The notes beneath the pieces were generated by a model, which saw nothing but the letters and a program-made list of their open reading frames with translations, was not told the origin of the DNA and ran no database searches. The translations under genes were made by a program, and so were the position numbers. Below, piece after piece: positions 1-13,500 of a stretch of 64,000 nucleotides of DNA (position 1 is its first letter; each line of letters begins with the position of its first letter). The stretch is from assembly GCA_013398295.1 (NCBI GenBank), contig VZSF01005685.1, positions 248,001 through 312,000 of the forward strand, given 5' to 3'. The DNA comes from Chionis minor (lineage: Eukaryota; Chordata; Aves; Charadriiformes; Chionididae).

Positions 1-3000
1 GTGACCCAAATAAGCTCTCTGCTCCTTCAACTACGTGTCCCTTGGGGGACAGAGCGCCTGGCACTTAGAGAGCCAGAAAGGGTGGCTGAGGAGCCACTAG
101 TGGTGCAGCCCTTCCTATGGCCAGACCAAGTCAGGTGGCCCTAAAAACAGACCGTGCTCTGGTCCCAGTTGTGGGGTGGTCACAGCCAACCCCCCTGCTC
201 CGAAACTGTGGTGGCAGCTGAGCGAGACCCACCTCTGCAGGCACAGCCGACCTGACGCTCTTTCTGCTCATTGCAGCCCAAACCTGGGCGCAGGGAAGCG
301 TGGAAATCCTCCGAGATCGCATTTGGTTGGCCCTACCTGGTAATCCCACCCCGACAGCCAGAAAATAGACGGCTGTAGCAGAGCAACAGGGTGATCTGGG
401 GGGCCCTGAAGCACCCCGAGCTGCAGCACGGGACCTCCTGCCTCCCCCGCTGCAGGGAGCCCCAGGAGCAAAGCCGGGGCGCAGAGGGGTCCGGGTGGGA
501 AACAGGGAGTTGACCATCCACCCTGTGGATGAACAAAGATTTCAGCTTCCAGGGCTGCCAGTCTGGTACTAAACCCACTAAAACCTCAGGGATACCCCAA
601 CACTGGAGGGTTTCCCACCCCTATGGAAACATGGCATGGCAGCCTCCGAGTAACACAATCCTTACACAAACACATTTAGAAACGTCTCTCCGGCTTCTCT
701 CTAACCATGTCAAATAATAATTAAAAAAATCCCTCCCACCTCTGTTATTCCCATCCTGCAGCAGCCACCACCAATCAGCATCTCAGCCTGCTCTCGGCCT
801 GGCCTCGCTGCCAGCTCCAAACCCTTCTGGAAGGGAGCCAGAAGGTAGGTCCCCATCCAAGAAATACCAACAGATGATGTTCATCTGGCAAATTGCAAGG
901 GGCATATCAAGTTGTGCCTGGGGGAGGAGAACAGGCTGGGAGAAAAGGATCTTCTTCCAAAGGCACCATAGGAAGCTAAAAGAAAATGGCTTTTAAGAGA
1001 TATCTTTGCCCCTCCCTCCTTCCTGGCTGTAAAGAACAAGCACTGACCTCCGAGGCATCTGGGCTGAGGATGTGTTTAGCAACTGAAAACCTCCTAATTG
1101 TTCTGAAAACAAATAGAGCAAATAGCAAGGACACAAGCTTTTTTTGATACGCATCAGCCCAGACACTTGTCTATAGGTTCGGCAATGTCATCCTCATGAA
1201 AGTTTCGGTCTCTGTCATCTGCAGCGGTTTTTATGGCCCGCTTGTCCAGCACGGTACAGGAGGAGGATGACCAAAGTCACTTTGCAAATGCCACTGGACA
1301 GGAAGGATTGACGCTCGCTGCTGATTTAGGATGGATCAGAACTGGAAAGGTCAAAGCTGCTCCATCGGCCCATCGCTTGAGACAGTCAGTTTAAATTTTC
1401 CATTCCCTGTGGTTAAATCACGGCGAGAGCACTTGGCAACACGTGGCCATGAGACCTCGAGAAGGACCTCAAATCAGTGCCTGGGAGATCGATACCGTTG
1501 CCGTGGGATACAGGCAAAGGTCTACCCTGCTGACATCCGCAGGGGCTCATCCAAGGAGCGGAAAACAAGATCCACATTCCCTGCAACCTGCCCAGCAGCT
1601 TTCCAGGGATCCTCTATTCCCTGTGGGACCAGACTATCCGCCCCATAAGCTGGCACAGCTCCACTGAAACCAGCTCCGTCCCAGGGACTGGCAGCAGCGC
1701 TGCGGGGCTATTAACGGGGCTTAGCAAAACACTGACAGTCTCCGGGGGTTTTCTTGTTCAAATAATCTTCCTTCTCCTCCTAGCATGCGTCTTGCAGAGT
1801 AACTCTACCCCAGGATTATAACCACGCCAGGCTGCTGCCAGGACAGTTGTCACAACACTGACACTCCAATATTTTATTTTTTATTTGTTTTTCCCCCCCG
1901 TCGTGCGCTGCAACACCGGCAAGCGCAACCCGCCCAGCGGGGCTTAGTGAGCAAGGTGGCCTCGCACGGGAACACGCTAGAGCTTAACGGCTCTCCCAGC
2001 ATCCCAAAGCTGCTCGGGAGGCAGCGCATCACCGTACCCAGCCCCGAGATGTGCCTTTTCTTGCCGTTGCTTGCAGATGGATGGTACAGACAAAGGAGAA
2101 ATTTGTCTACGAGTTGTTCAGGGCTGGGAGGAAAGCCCAAGCGGTCGGATGCCGGGACTGTGCTCTGACCATCGTGCAGCACAGACCCACGTACAGCCCA
2201 GTGCTGAAATCTGGGCAAAGATGACTTCAGACGAGGGCAGGCGTCCCTCTCTGCCATGTTCAGGTGAGCCGGGGCTCGCTCAGTGCCAGCGGGGGCCACG
2301 CAAAGCCGCCCTTCAGCTCCGGTGACTTTTCCTTTGCCGCCCACATCACCCGAAATGCTGCCAAACCCTCTCCTGAGCTCCGGAGCCTCCTCCAGCCAGG
2401 GTGCACGGGGGGCTCACGCATGCCAAGCCTCTCCCCCGGGGCCAGAAGAGCGGCACAGGCTGCATCACCCCCTCTTTTTCCTCCCCACTCCTCTTGCTCT
2501 CCCTGCCAAAAGCACGGCCCCTCGGCCTCCCGGAGCGTGGCGGCCGGAGAGGCTGGACTTCCTGCCAGGCATAACACGAACCAGATGATGTACTCCAAAC
2601 AATGTCAGTACGCCCACCCCCAGGAGAGAGAAGCAGGGAGGGGAAAAGAGGGAAAATAAGCTGGATGGAGCTTTCATGAACCCTTAGCAGAGCTGAGGAG
2701 CCCCTGCCACCAGGCCAGAGGTGAACAGATACGGCCAGAGCCTGAGATAATCCCTTCCCACTGTGGCTGACCAAGACTTTGCATCACAGGTTGTGGGGCA
2801 GATTGTTTAGCGCCGGGAAAAGGAGCCATGAAACGCTGGCCACCCTCCCTGGATATCTGCACAGTAACTCAAAAGACTTTAGTGGTGTTTCCCCCCCCCT
2901 CCTCCACCCCCTTCCAGCGGGAAGCATCCAGAGCAGAGAAGCACATCTGCAGCTGGCTCTAAATCCCAGCAAAGCCAGACTCGCTGACCCTTGCTGGTAT

Positions 3001-3479
3001 TAACCCCTGCACCACCAGCCCGCAGGGTTCGGGCCCTGCCATGAAAGCATCACCCCTGAGCGCCAAAACCTTCCTCCAGCTGAGCTTCCCCTAACACACC
3101 CTTCGCTCAGAATCAGTGACATTCCTGGCACGTCCAAGCTGATCACCCATTACTAAGAAAAAAGGCACAACTCTGACTCAGATTATTTCGGGTGCCTCCA
3201 CACACGCCATCGCCATCAACAAACTGCTCAGGCCGAGACCTCCCGGGGACCAGCCCGACTCTGAAGCGCCCCGAGGTTGAATCCAAAGAAGCGCAAATAT
3301 TTTGCATCCTCCAGCAAAGTCCTCCCCAGTGCTCCTAACCTTCCCAGAGGACACTTCTGTGGTCGGGAACAAGCCCGAAGCCTTTACAAGCGGCTCAGAT
3401 CTGAGCGAGACTCCTGCCTCCAGCAGCCAGAGCCTCAAGTAAAACACGAAAAGCCCCCGGGTTTAGCAATCTGCCCCCT
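1..3479. other. No supported gene: GC-rich non-coding stretch
   Basis: Moderately GC-rich sequence with several overlapping open frames on both strands, none with a recognisable domain or splice-bounded continuity. I see no repeat family in it. Confidence 0.5.
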
Positions 3480-3924
3480 TCCCCGGTTGCCTTGAGGGAG
3501 AGCGGCTCGGGCTTCTCCCGCAGGGAGCCTGGNGTGGGGAAGGCGGCGGAGCGGGGCGGGAGCGCCCGCAGCAGCGGGGCAGGCGCCGGGAGCCCGCAGC
3601 CGCCCCCGCCGCCCAACAGCCTGATGTCACCGCGGGGCCGGGACGGAGCCGGCCAGGCTGCAAAACCAGGCGCTGGATTTCCTCCTCCTCCTCCTCCTCC
3701 TCCTCCCGCAGCCCCCGCCCGCCCGGGGGCCGGCCCGCCTCGGCTNGGGGGGGCCGGGCCCCCCCCCCGCCAGCCCCAGCAAAAGGGCTGCGCTGGGGCA
3801 CCCATTTATTAACCGAAACGAACCGCAGCCCACCCACAGCCATCCCCGCACCCAGCTCCAGGCCGGCTTTAGCCAGGTGGCCAGCGAGGCGGGGAACCCC
3901 AAACCACAGATGTGGGAAGAGGGT
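3480..3924. promoter_or_regulatory. CpG island, left side of an assembly gap
   Basis: Very GC-rich and CpG-dense sequence with single-N ambiguities at 3533 and 3746, a TGATGTCACCGCGG element near 3622 (CRE-like) and a (TCC)n run. It looks like a promoter or first-exon region, but no open frame on either strand is recognisable and direction cannot be set. Confidence 0.6.
3680..3707 (+). repeat. (TCC)n microsatellite
   Basis: About nine TCC units inside the CpG island. On the minus strand it reads as a poly-Glu run in one frame, which is not evidence of coding. Confidence 0.9.
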
Positions 3925-4331
3925 NNNNNNNNNNNNNNNNNNNNNNNNNNNNNNNNNNNNNNNNNNNNNNNNNNNNNNNNNNNNNNNNNNNNNNNNNNNN
4001 NNNNNNNNNNNNNNNNNNNNNNNNNNNNNNNNNNNNNNNNNNNNNNNNNNNNNNNNNNNNNNNNNNNNNNNNNNNNNNNNNNNNNNNNNNNNNNNNNNNN
4101 NNNNNNNNNNNNNNNNNNNNNNNNNNNNNNNNNNNNNNNNNNNNNNNNNNNNNNNNNNNNNNNNNNNNNNNNNNNNNNNNNNNNNNNNNNNNNNNNNNNN
4201 NNNNNNNNNNNNNNNNNNNNNNNNNNNNNNNNNNNNNNNNNNNNNNNNNNNNNNNNNNNNNNNNNNNNNNNNNNNNNNNNNNNNNNNNNNNNNNNNNNNN
4301 NNNNNNNNNNNNNNNNNNNNNNNNNNNNNNN
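3925..4331. other. Assembly gap (N run)
   Basis: An unbroken run of N, about 407 bases, inside a CpG island. Reading frames that cross it are meaningless. The gap probably marks GC-rich sequence lost in library preparation or assembly. Confidence 0.98.
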
Positions 4332-4545
4332 GAGGCGACCGAGCGACGGAATAAAAACAAAACCCCAACCAAAAACCCCCGAGCCCGCAAAAAGCGGGAG
4401 CCGCGGGTGGCGAAGCCCCGGGGGGGCACCGGGATGGGGAAAGGGTGGGCGATGGTGGCCCGAGCCCCAGCTGGAGGGCGAGCGCCGGGGCTTTAACTCG
4501 AGGGAGCGAAGCGACACAGGTGACAGCGGCTCTGGAAGAGGGTCC
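4332..4545. promoter_or_regulatory. CpG island, right side of the gap
   Basis: GC-rich, CpG-dense sequence continuing the island on the other side of the gap and fading toward 4545. No exon can be identified. Confidence 0.5.
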
Positions 4546-7500
4546 TCGCGTCACCGGGTGTTGGTACAGCAGCTGGGTCTGGGGGTCACCCACCACCGCC
4601 CAAAGAAAAAGGATTAAATTCGAGCGTGTGAATGTCGACAGCACGTGGTTTTGTCTGAACAGACGAGTTTTATCTCATCGCATGAGCTCAGCCCAGCCAC
4701 CCCCAGTGCCACATGTGCCCAGAGCACTGCCCACCCCTTCGGCTCCACAGCTGGACTCCATGGGGTGACGGGTCACGGTCACTGTGGGGGTGGCAGGCAG
4801 CATCTCCTGCAGAGACGCAGGGACATGACTGAGGCCCTGCAGAGAGTCAGTGCCAGGAGCAGGGTCTGACTCCTTCCCCCTGCCAGACCCCTGAAAAGGC
4901 AAAGGGGGAGCAGGGACTCACGGAGCCAGGGGGGCCCCGGGAACAGAGGAGCTGCAGATCCCGCTTTAAAAAAGCCCTGAGTCTCCCAGATGACACTGAA
5001 ACCCTGCAACGTAATTTTGTTTTCAGAGTCAAAGAGAAACAGGCAAAACTGTTTGTCATTCATCATCCCCCTGCGCTGAGCACGGCGTGCTCTCCCCCTC
5101 CCCGGGCTCTTCCCCTCCCTCCCCATATGCTGCCCGTAAACTGTATCACAGGGTCTGGGCAGTCGCTGCTGACAACACCAAAACCCAGACTTTTACGCCT
5201 CAGCTCCCCGCGCAGCTGAAATAACATAGCCTCCCAGGGCCTTCCAGCCCCGCGGCTTTATTTCCAGTGAGAACACGGATCCGAGGCTCACGCATCCAGC
5301 TCTGCCAAGGGCATCAGCGGCTTCTGCCCGGGCAGGAAAGGATTAACAAAGCTGCCAGGGACGTGATATGTTTCCAACTTGAAAGTTTACCAGGCAGGAA
5401 GATGAACCAGGACAATGTGGGCTATTATCCTGCTTATCTGGAGCCAGGAGGGTCAAGGGGACTTCCCGGGACACCCTGGGAAAAGGGACCCAGCCCTGCA
5501 CCAGGGCCTTGCACTGCCCAAGGCAGCCGTGCCCCTTCAGGATGCTCTCTTGGAGGTGAGACGGATTTTAACACTGCCCAGGCACAGATCCACAGCCCCA
5601 ATCCCTGCCCAGCGCGGCCCATGCTGCCAGTCAGGTCACCGGAGCTTTTTCTGCTACAGAAAGGATGTGACGATGCTCCGCACAGAGGCGTCCTTAGACT
5701 CACCGGCACGTCATGCAGAAGTCGTGTAATATTGCAAGATATGCTACGACATGAGATCGCTTGCGTGCACCGTTTCATTTAGTTCGTACAGAAATCTGGG
5801 GCAGCGCCTGGTTCTCTAGCAGAAACCAGTGCTGCCTCTCCAGGCTGTGGGGACTTCGGGTGGGAGACTCTGCTTTTCTTTGGCATTTATCTCTTAGGGC
5901 AGTGAAATTGTGGCCCACCACTGGAACTGCTTGGTGCTGGGCGAGCGCATGTAATAAATAATAGCACTACTCATTTTCTGTTAGCAAATCCCTTCAAAAC
6001 CCTCCAGCTTTGTCTGACCTCTACAGAAAGATGCAGCTCTGTCTGATGGGCAATTTTCACTGGTCCCTTGGTTGACCACTAAAGATGGTTTCAGGGGAGA
6101 AACACTTCTGATAATGGATAATAAATAATATAAGGCAGGAAGGCAACTGCGAGGGTTTAAAAATAGCCAGTCGGTTTCCTTTCTCCTCTCCTGGGAGCCT
6201 TCTGGGTCTGAAAAGCAAAACACTCAAAGCGGGGTCAGGAGCCCAAGTTCAGGATGTTTGCTCAGAGCAGCTAACCCCAAACACTCAGCCGTCAGGGGCC
6301 AAGCTCTTGAAAATCATGAGATTCAAAACAAATAACTTTTTAGGGCTTCTTATTTGCCTCTAAGCACAGAGCCAAAAAGGAACATGCAGATCACACCCTC
6401 AGCTTTCTCCCCTATACCCTTGAAGGGCTAGAAATGGTTGGAAAAATGCAATTATTTTATATGCACGTGACTCAAGGGATTTAAGAAAATGATCAACGAT
6501 TGACTCATTTAAAAAAGAAATAAAATCATTAATTTACACTTGACGAACTCAGCAAAAGCCTTTCACAACACACTGAGCATTTTGCATTGACGTCAGCCGT
6601 AAACGTCCCATCGACTCCGGCAGGCGCAGGAGCAAAGACGGGTGCAGGAACTGGGTGCTGCGGGAAATCCCTGACTTGGTTTCTTTCCACCCCTCTGCAA
6701 TCAGTACTTGGCTGAATAAATACAAACCCATACAGCCGCCACCGGAGCACCTACAAATCACAGATCTACGCTCCTCTGCCGCAGTGTCCAGCCCGCCAGG
6801 CTTCCCCGCGCTGTAAAATAACGGGGAGCAGGTAACGCAGAGGTGCTTTTGCAAACTCTCAGCTAGTTCCCCCATTCAGTCCATTTGGGTCGGCACCTGC
6901 AGATTCAGACCTTAGCTTGTTTCTTAACACCAGGGCTCAACGCAGACCCCGAGTCGTCGCTCCCCAGCACGTACAAGCTCGTACAGGCAGCCTTTGAGCA
7001 TCCCCCTCAGCTCCATCCTCCAGCCCTCCCAGCGACTGCCCTCCTTCACTTCCATCTCGCTGCTCCGCTTCCAAGAAGGGCTTTCCAGCGTACTTCCTAC
7101 AGGACAAAACTCACAGTGACCCAGTTCCCGTGCTCTATATTGGTAGGTTTGTTTTTTTTTTTTTCCAAAGAAGCGGGGTTGCCCACCCCAAAGCATGGCT
7201 CAAGAGATGCTTTCGCAGGGGTTGCCGCCTCCTGCATGGCATGGGGTCGCCTGCCAACACCCCCCATGGTCCTGCCATCGCCCCGAGGGCGCACACCCGC
7301 ACCCACCTGGCAAACCCCTATTTTCTCTGAGCCTGGGTGAGCCTCCAGCAGGACGGATGCCAGAGCCGAGAACTGAGAAAAGCTGATCTCAGCCCTGAGC
7401 ACAGAAGGCAGGAATAGGCCCCGGCTGCCTCTAGCTGAGCCTCTCTCGAGCATCGCACACCACCGGATTTCGCTGTTCAACAAGCGACTGAACCGGAACC

Positions 7501-10500
7501 CAAATCAGCAGCCTCCGATGGGAACCAGGCTGGTTGATGTGGGAATTTTAACATTATCCAGCCTCTGTCCCAAGCTCTGGCACCAGCTCACAAGGCGCGC
7601 CGGGTAAATCCCTGCAGTGCTCTGTGTCAGGCCGCTCGCTATAAAATGGAGACGATAACACTTCCTGCTATTGTAGGGGCTGGGGAAGCCCTTTCCATTG
7701 CTGTTTGTAAGGCACTCGGGAGGAAGAGTGCTATCAGTAGAAAAGAATTATTAACTAAAATTCAGGCTGTTTATTACACTTGCATCGAGCTTTAGACCAA
7801 AACTTTTTGGACATTTAGATTTTAATTTGAAAGACTTTCATTTCCGCTGCCCAGGCTCAACTGGAAGATTATTTTATAAGAAAAAATAATAATAAACTAG
7901 TACTATCTTTTCTACTTCAGGACCAGGAAAAAAATCTCTGACCTTTTGCAAGAAGCAAAAACAATGTCACGGCTCCGCTCAGTACAATCTGTATACAGAT
8001 GTTGGATTAGAGCAATTGCTCCCAAAATTTGGGGACCAACAGATCACAGCCAGCCCTCAGTCCCTTGCAGCCCCAATTCGCACTTGCAAACACAAAAAAT
8101 GTCCCTGTTTAACCAGATTTTGAGGGTGAGCAACACGCTACTTGCCACGGCTTACAGCGAGCGTGGATTTTAGGACATTCTCCGCCAAGTACTTTTGGAT
8201 CCAGGGCAGTTGGATTACTGGCTCTACCTCCAGGTTTTGGGTGTTTCTCGGAGCCGTTTCCCGGCAGGTTGGGCACTGGGAACTCTTTGTGCTGGCAGGG
8301 AGGAAGGCTGACTCAGGCTCTCCTGCACTTTGTGCCCCTTCTGCCGCTGGCACCTGTTCTCCAGCTGCAGCACCCCCTGCTCCCCACGGCCCCCCATGGG
8401 CAGCTACCGATTAAGCGCCGGGTTAATTCAGGAATGCAGCTCTCCTCCAGCCTCTCTCAAGCACGCCAAATGCCTAACGCAGCAAGGCAAGCTCCTAATT
8501 ATTGTCAGTTCCCAGCAAAGGAAGCACACCAAATCCCCAGGCAATTAGGATCTAAAACTCTCCATCCAGCTATTCTGTGTTTCATTTCCTGCAGCCCCTG
8601 TGCACAGCTGGGCTACAGCATCTCCTGCGGAGACTGCAGGCTCCTGAAGCTCAGCAACGGCGATGCAATTATGCCACAAGCCTTGAAGACTCAAGCACTT
8701 GCAGGAATATTTTTCCTCAATCCTACTTCTTATGCCATCCACTTGGCCGCAGTATTTGAGCATCTTCCGTTAGGGCAGCAAGTGACAACACAAACCTCTG
8801 TTTTTCAAGCTAGCTGACCTCTAAAAACTCAGCAGAACAAGGCCAACGTTGGGGGGGGTGGGGCTGGGGGAATCAAGTCACTTTCTAAGAAACAGACCAC
8901 AGCACGCTTTGTGTGGGTATTTCTGGGGAGAGGTGTCTCGACTCCTACGCAGCAAAGTGCTGCACAGCCATTTACAGTGAAAATAATCAGAAAAATAAGA
9001 TGCAAAATATAACTACTGACATTAAAACATGCCCAGAAAGCCAAAGACAACAGGGTCCATCCTGTGAAAAGCACCAAGAGACCTTACAGCATTTTGCAGG
9101 GCACTGGTGGCAGGGGGGGGATGCAGCAAAACAAGCACAAAAGCTTGCCCAGAGCTCGCTGCTTTGAGCAGATCGTAAGATACCCAGTGAGTTTTGTTTG
9201 TGGGGAACACTGATGTTCCCCATGTCGAGGGGCAGTTGGAGCTGCAGCTCCACGTCGCAGGGCTTTCCTTCTCCACGTGCTTCTCCCCGGCCGGCTGCGG
9301 CGCTCCCCCGAGTGCAGAGTTCAGCAGGCATTAAGCTGCTGAAGCCTGACACGCTGCAGACACGCCAGAGCTCCTCTGGTAAAGGCTATTATTTCTTGGC
9401 TGTGTGTCTTTAAAGGCAGCTTTTATCTCCCTATCACCTTTCTGCCAGAATGTTTCAGTCAGCTCTTTTAACAAATACCACCTAAGGTGTTTGTAACCAA
9501 AAGAAAAACAGGAAAAACATCTTTCTGTGTTGCTTAGCGATCAGCGTACGACAAGTTCAACTCTCCCCAGTGCTCAGAGTTACTGTAATTTTCATCCCTG
9601 CTTGTATGGGTCCTCTGCATAACAGCTGGGAAAAGAAAAATCACTGGTAGAAAAGAGGAGAAAGGTTAGGAAGCTACAACAATTGGCAGGGAAAGCTGGG
9701 AATGGGTGTAGCCCCTGAAGATAGGGGAAACTCCTTTCTGAAATCAAAACAGCCCTTCTGATCTACCAAAGAAATAAAATGACACAGCAAGGTTTCATTA
9801 TGTACTGGAAACACGTATCTGATCACTGGTGCTGAGCAAGGTCCAACGGTGGTAGTTCCATCGGCAAAGCACCCCGAGCCTCGCAGGGTCCCCCAACAGC
9901 TGGAGTCACTTTCCTGCAGCCAGTGCAGCATCCCAAGATCCTCACTTCCCGCTTCCCGGAGTCCTGCTGTGCTCAGACAGCGCGGCCAGGGGCCATGCGG
10001 GCGCACAGAGCAAAGTTAATCTGCCTCCCAGCTGCATTCTTCCCCAAAGAAACTCAACTTATCAAGGAATTTACACTGGGCATAACTTATTCCCCTCACT
10101 ACAGCCGTGGGGAAGGGAGGTTGTGTGCTATATTTTCTGTGCACGCGACAGTTCCTCCCTCCAGCACCTTTGTAGAGTGCTCAGTTCAAAACACTGAGCA
10201 GCTGTGTTAAATTGCTGTTAAATATGCAAAATGTGTCCTGCAACAACTGGCTATGAAGCAGGGAGCAGCACCACCCGCCGTGACGGCTTTGGGGTGCTCG
10301 TGTCTTTGCTCCTGCAGGGCCGAGCTGCCCCATCCCTCCCCAAACCCCCTTTCAGCCTGGCGCAGCCCCTTCCAAATCCCCCGGAGAGCAGCAAGTGCTT
10401 TCCATTGGCCAGGCTCGTGAGCCAGGGTGGAAGAGAAACAGAAGGAAGCTCTGGCTCTGCTCACCTTTCCAAAATACATTCAAGGGCAGGCAGAACATTT

Positions 10501-13500
10501 TTCCACCGACAATAACCAGCCAAAATGACACGTTCAGCTGAATCGTGTAAAAGGAGACTCTCAGAAACAAGAGGCTCTGGCAAGTGATCAATGCAGACAT
10601 CCCACTGGATAACCAAGAAACTTTGCTCGGCAGAGTGCCTCTCGTCGTCCCCAGCTCCTCTCCTGGCACCGGCTCTAGCCCGGCTCTCGCTCGCCCCTTC
10701 CCTGGCTGATGCGGGTGGGCTGCGCTGCTGCCGCCACGACGCAGCACGGACACCCGCCCCCCCCCACGCCAGGCGGACAGACGGACGGGGAACTCGGACC
10801 AGCCTTTGGGTCCCACTCTCCAGCCAGGGGAGGGGGAGGGCAGCTTTATTCCCACTGTCATCCCGCTGCCTCTCCTCCCGGGCTAGAGAAGGTGGGTAGA
10901 AGCTCACCCTGCGCCACCTGCCTGGCCGATAGCTCCTACCAGCACCTATGGGCATTGCTGAGCACCTGCACGTGTGTCATAGCTGGGGACGTGCTCTCAC
11001 CCCACACTGCTTGTTCTCCCTGGGGACAGGGATGCCGGTTTGCACCTGCGTGACTGCCATGACTGCCGGAAACGTTGCCCCAGCACGCTCAGACTCATCG
11101 CCCTGAACCTGATCAGCACCATACGTTCCCCTTTCGCTGGAAAGACGTGTCTGAACACACGCAGGAGGGGGAATGGTGCCACGAAGCTGCTAAGAAGCCC
11201 CAGAGAAAAGGGGTGCCATGGCACAAGCACAGGGAAGCAGCACCTAGAGTTCATACGTTGCATGAGATTAAATTAAGTCCAAGGATCAGGTTAAACACGG
11301 GAGCGAAACAGGCTGCAAGATGCTGGGCTGCAGTGCCAAGCTGATCTGAATAGCTACAGGTAGCAATATAAAACAGATTTACATGCAGCCTGTGTTTAGT
11401 ACGGAGAGTTATCCCAGGACAGGAATAAGGTGGAACAGATTTAAATGCCAGATCCTGGAAATAAGTGAACCAACAGTAAGGTGTACCACGCACATAAAGT
11501 TAATAACACAAGTAAATAACTGAGGTTACTTAAAATAAGAAATCCAGTTAAACAGGAACAAAGCCAGTTTTGGCTTTGGATATGGAGAATGGGGGATAAG
11601 GACAAGGATGTTCCAACAATGGTCCTGTATCTCCTTCGGCTGCACAAACGTCAGGGAAAGCATACATCAAAACCCGGACGCGTCGGAAAGCCGCCCTGAA
11701 AGCTGCAGGAAAGCTGACTTGATTTGAAGTGAGGAGTGAAACCTTGGAGCCGGGCTCCGGCAGAGCAAAGAGCTGATGTGATTGAAAGTGAGCAGCCGAG
11801 AGAGGAGCCAGAGGGCCTGGAGCAGCCGCAGGGATGAGGGAATGGAGCTGCAGGAGCACGGTGGGCGAGACGTCCAGCAGATGCACCAGCAGGCAGCGCA
11901 CCCGGGTGCTTGCTGACACCGCGCAGCCCCTGCCAAGTCACCCGGGCCAAAATCACCTCTGTCTGGGCTGGGACACAGTGAGTGGGCATGAAAATATTCT
12001 GCTTTAACAGTCCGAGTACACACTTACTGGCGTGGGCCACGTGAGAGTCAGGAAAAGAGGCTGGCAAGAGCTGGAAAGGGAAAGTTTCATTGCCCAGCCC
12101 TGAGCCAGGTATTGCAGAGATGAAACAAACAGTCACATAGCTGAAAAGTCAATTAAGAATTGTAAAAGTCTTTTAGTATTCCCAGGTATTGTTAGACCCT
12201 CAGACAAAGGATGTTTAAAAAAAAAAAATTATTTTCCCTTTGGTAATGACCACTTTAAAAGGCTTCCGCTCCGCATTGTTTCAGTGGGGGAAGTTATTCC
12301 AGCGCCTCTCTCAATGGCCAGCAAAACTCTTTTTGTTGTGGGTTTTTGGCATGGAGGAGCAGTGTTCTTCCAAACAATACTGTACGCCAGTGGCCAAGGG
12401 CCAGATTTATCTCTCGGTTACAGTGGCACAAATATCAACAAACTCGGCAAGCGCCGCTGAGTCACACCGTGGCGCTGAGTCCGGCTATGGCACTGCCATC
12501 CCTTCTGACTTTTTACCTTCGGTTCCATGATTTATGCTGTTTTTCCTTCAAGTCTTGGCTCCGGGGATCACGTTGAGTACCAAAGAATTTCAGTTTTCAT
12601 TAAAATAAAAAGATCATCCCGTGAGCACTGAAACTACTTGTGTTGTTTCCTATGGTTTTGTGTCTCGAGACGGTCTTTGGTGCCTAAAAACGTATAAACT
12701 GAGAATGAAAATGTTTTTGTGGTTAAAGTGTTTGTAAGAAGTATGTCCCATGTGGATTTTCTTGTCTAATAATACATGAACTCATGCTACAGATGTTTTG
12801 GGGCATTTACAAGATTCTTTTCCTCCTCTCAACCATCTCGTTTCATCATATTTGCACAGACTTACTCATTTGCGAGCCCTCAGCCAAATCTGCACGAAGC
12901 GGGCCAGCAGGTTGAGAAGTTATTTGGGGAGAGAGGACACAGGCAGACAGACACCATGACAGCATCAGCCTCATTTTGGAAGGAAATGAGATTTTAAGAA
13001 TTTTCTGCCCCCCCGCTAATTGCAAAGGGGAAAAAAGGCTAGAAAACATGACCCGAGCATTTGGAGGAGGGTCAGGGCCCAGACGGCAAGTGAAATAAGC
13101 CGCTCCCTAAGGATCTCATCCAGCTTCAGCAAGACTTCCTGACGCGGCGAGGCAGCGTCCTGCCCCCCATGAGCTTCTCCCATCTTCAGCTCTCCTGGCG
13201 CAGAAAGGACGGGCTGGTTAATCCATTCCCAAGCACCAACATTGCTGCGGGTCAATTTTTTTATATATTTTTATTTTTTTTCATCTCAGCAGCGAACATT
13301 ATATAGGTATAGACGCTTAATTACGCGTTGCTATTTGCAGTGCGCCGATGAGGAGCAGTGTCAGTGTTTCCATTACACGTGGGCGCATAACCCGGTGGCA
13401 CGCAGGTGCAACGCCAGCTGGGGCACGCACTGAGTCACCTTTTTGCAAAAGCCAAACCCCTGGAGAGCTTCCCTTTCCCCCCTTCCCTTTCCCCAGGCCC

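Noticed and set aside
3463..4644. Long frames spanning the N run on both strands
   Set aside because: Their length comes from translating N as an unknown residue. The real flanks are low-complexity.
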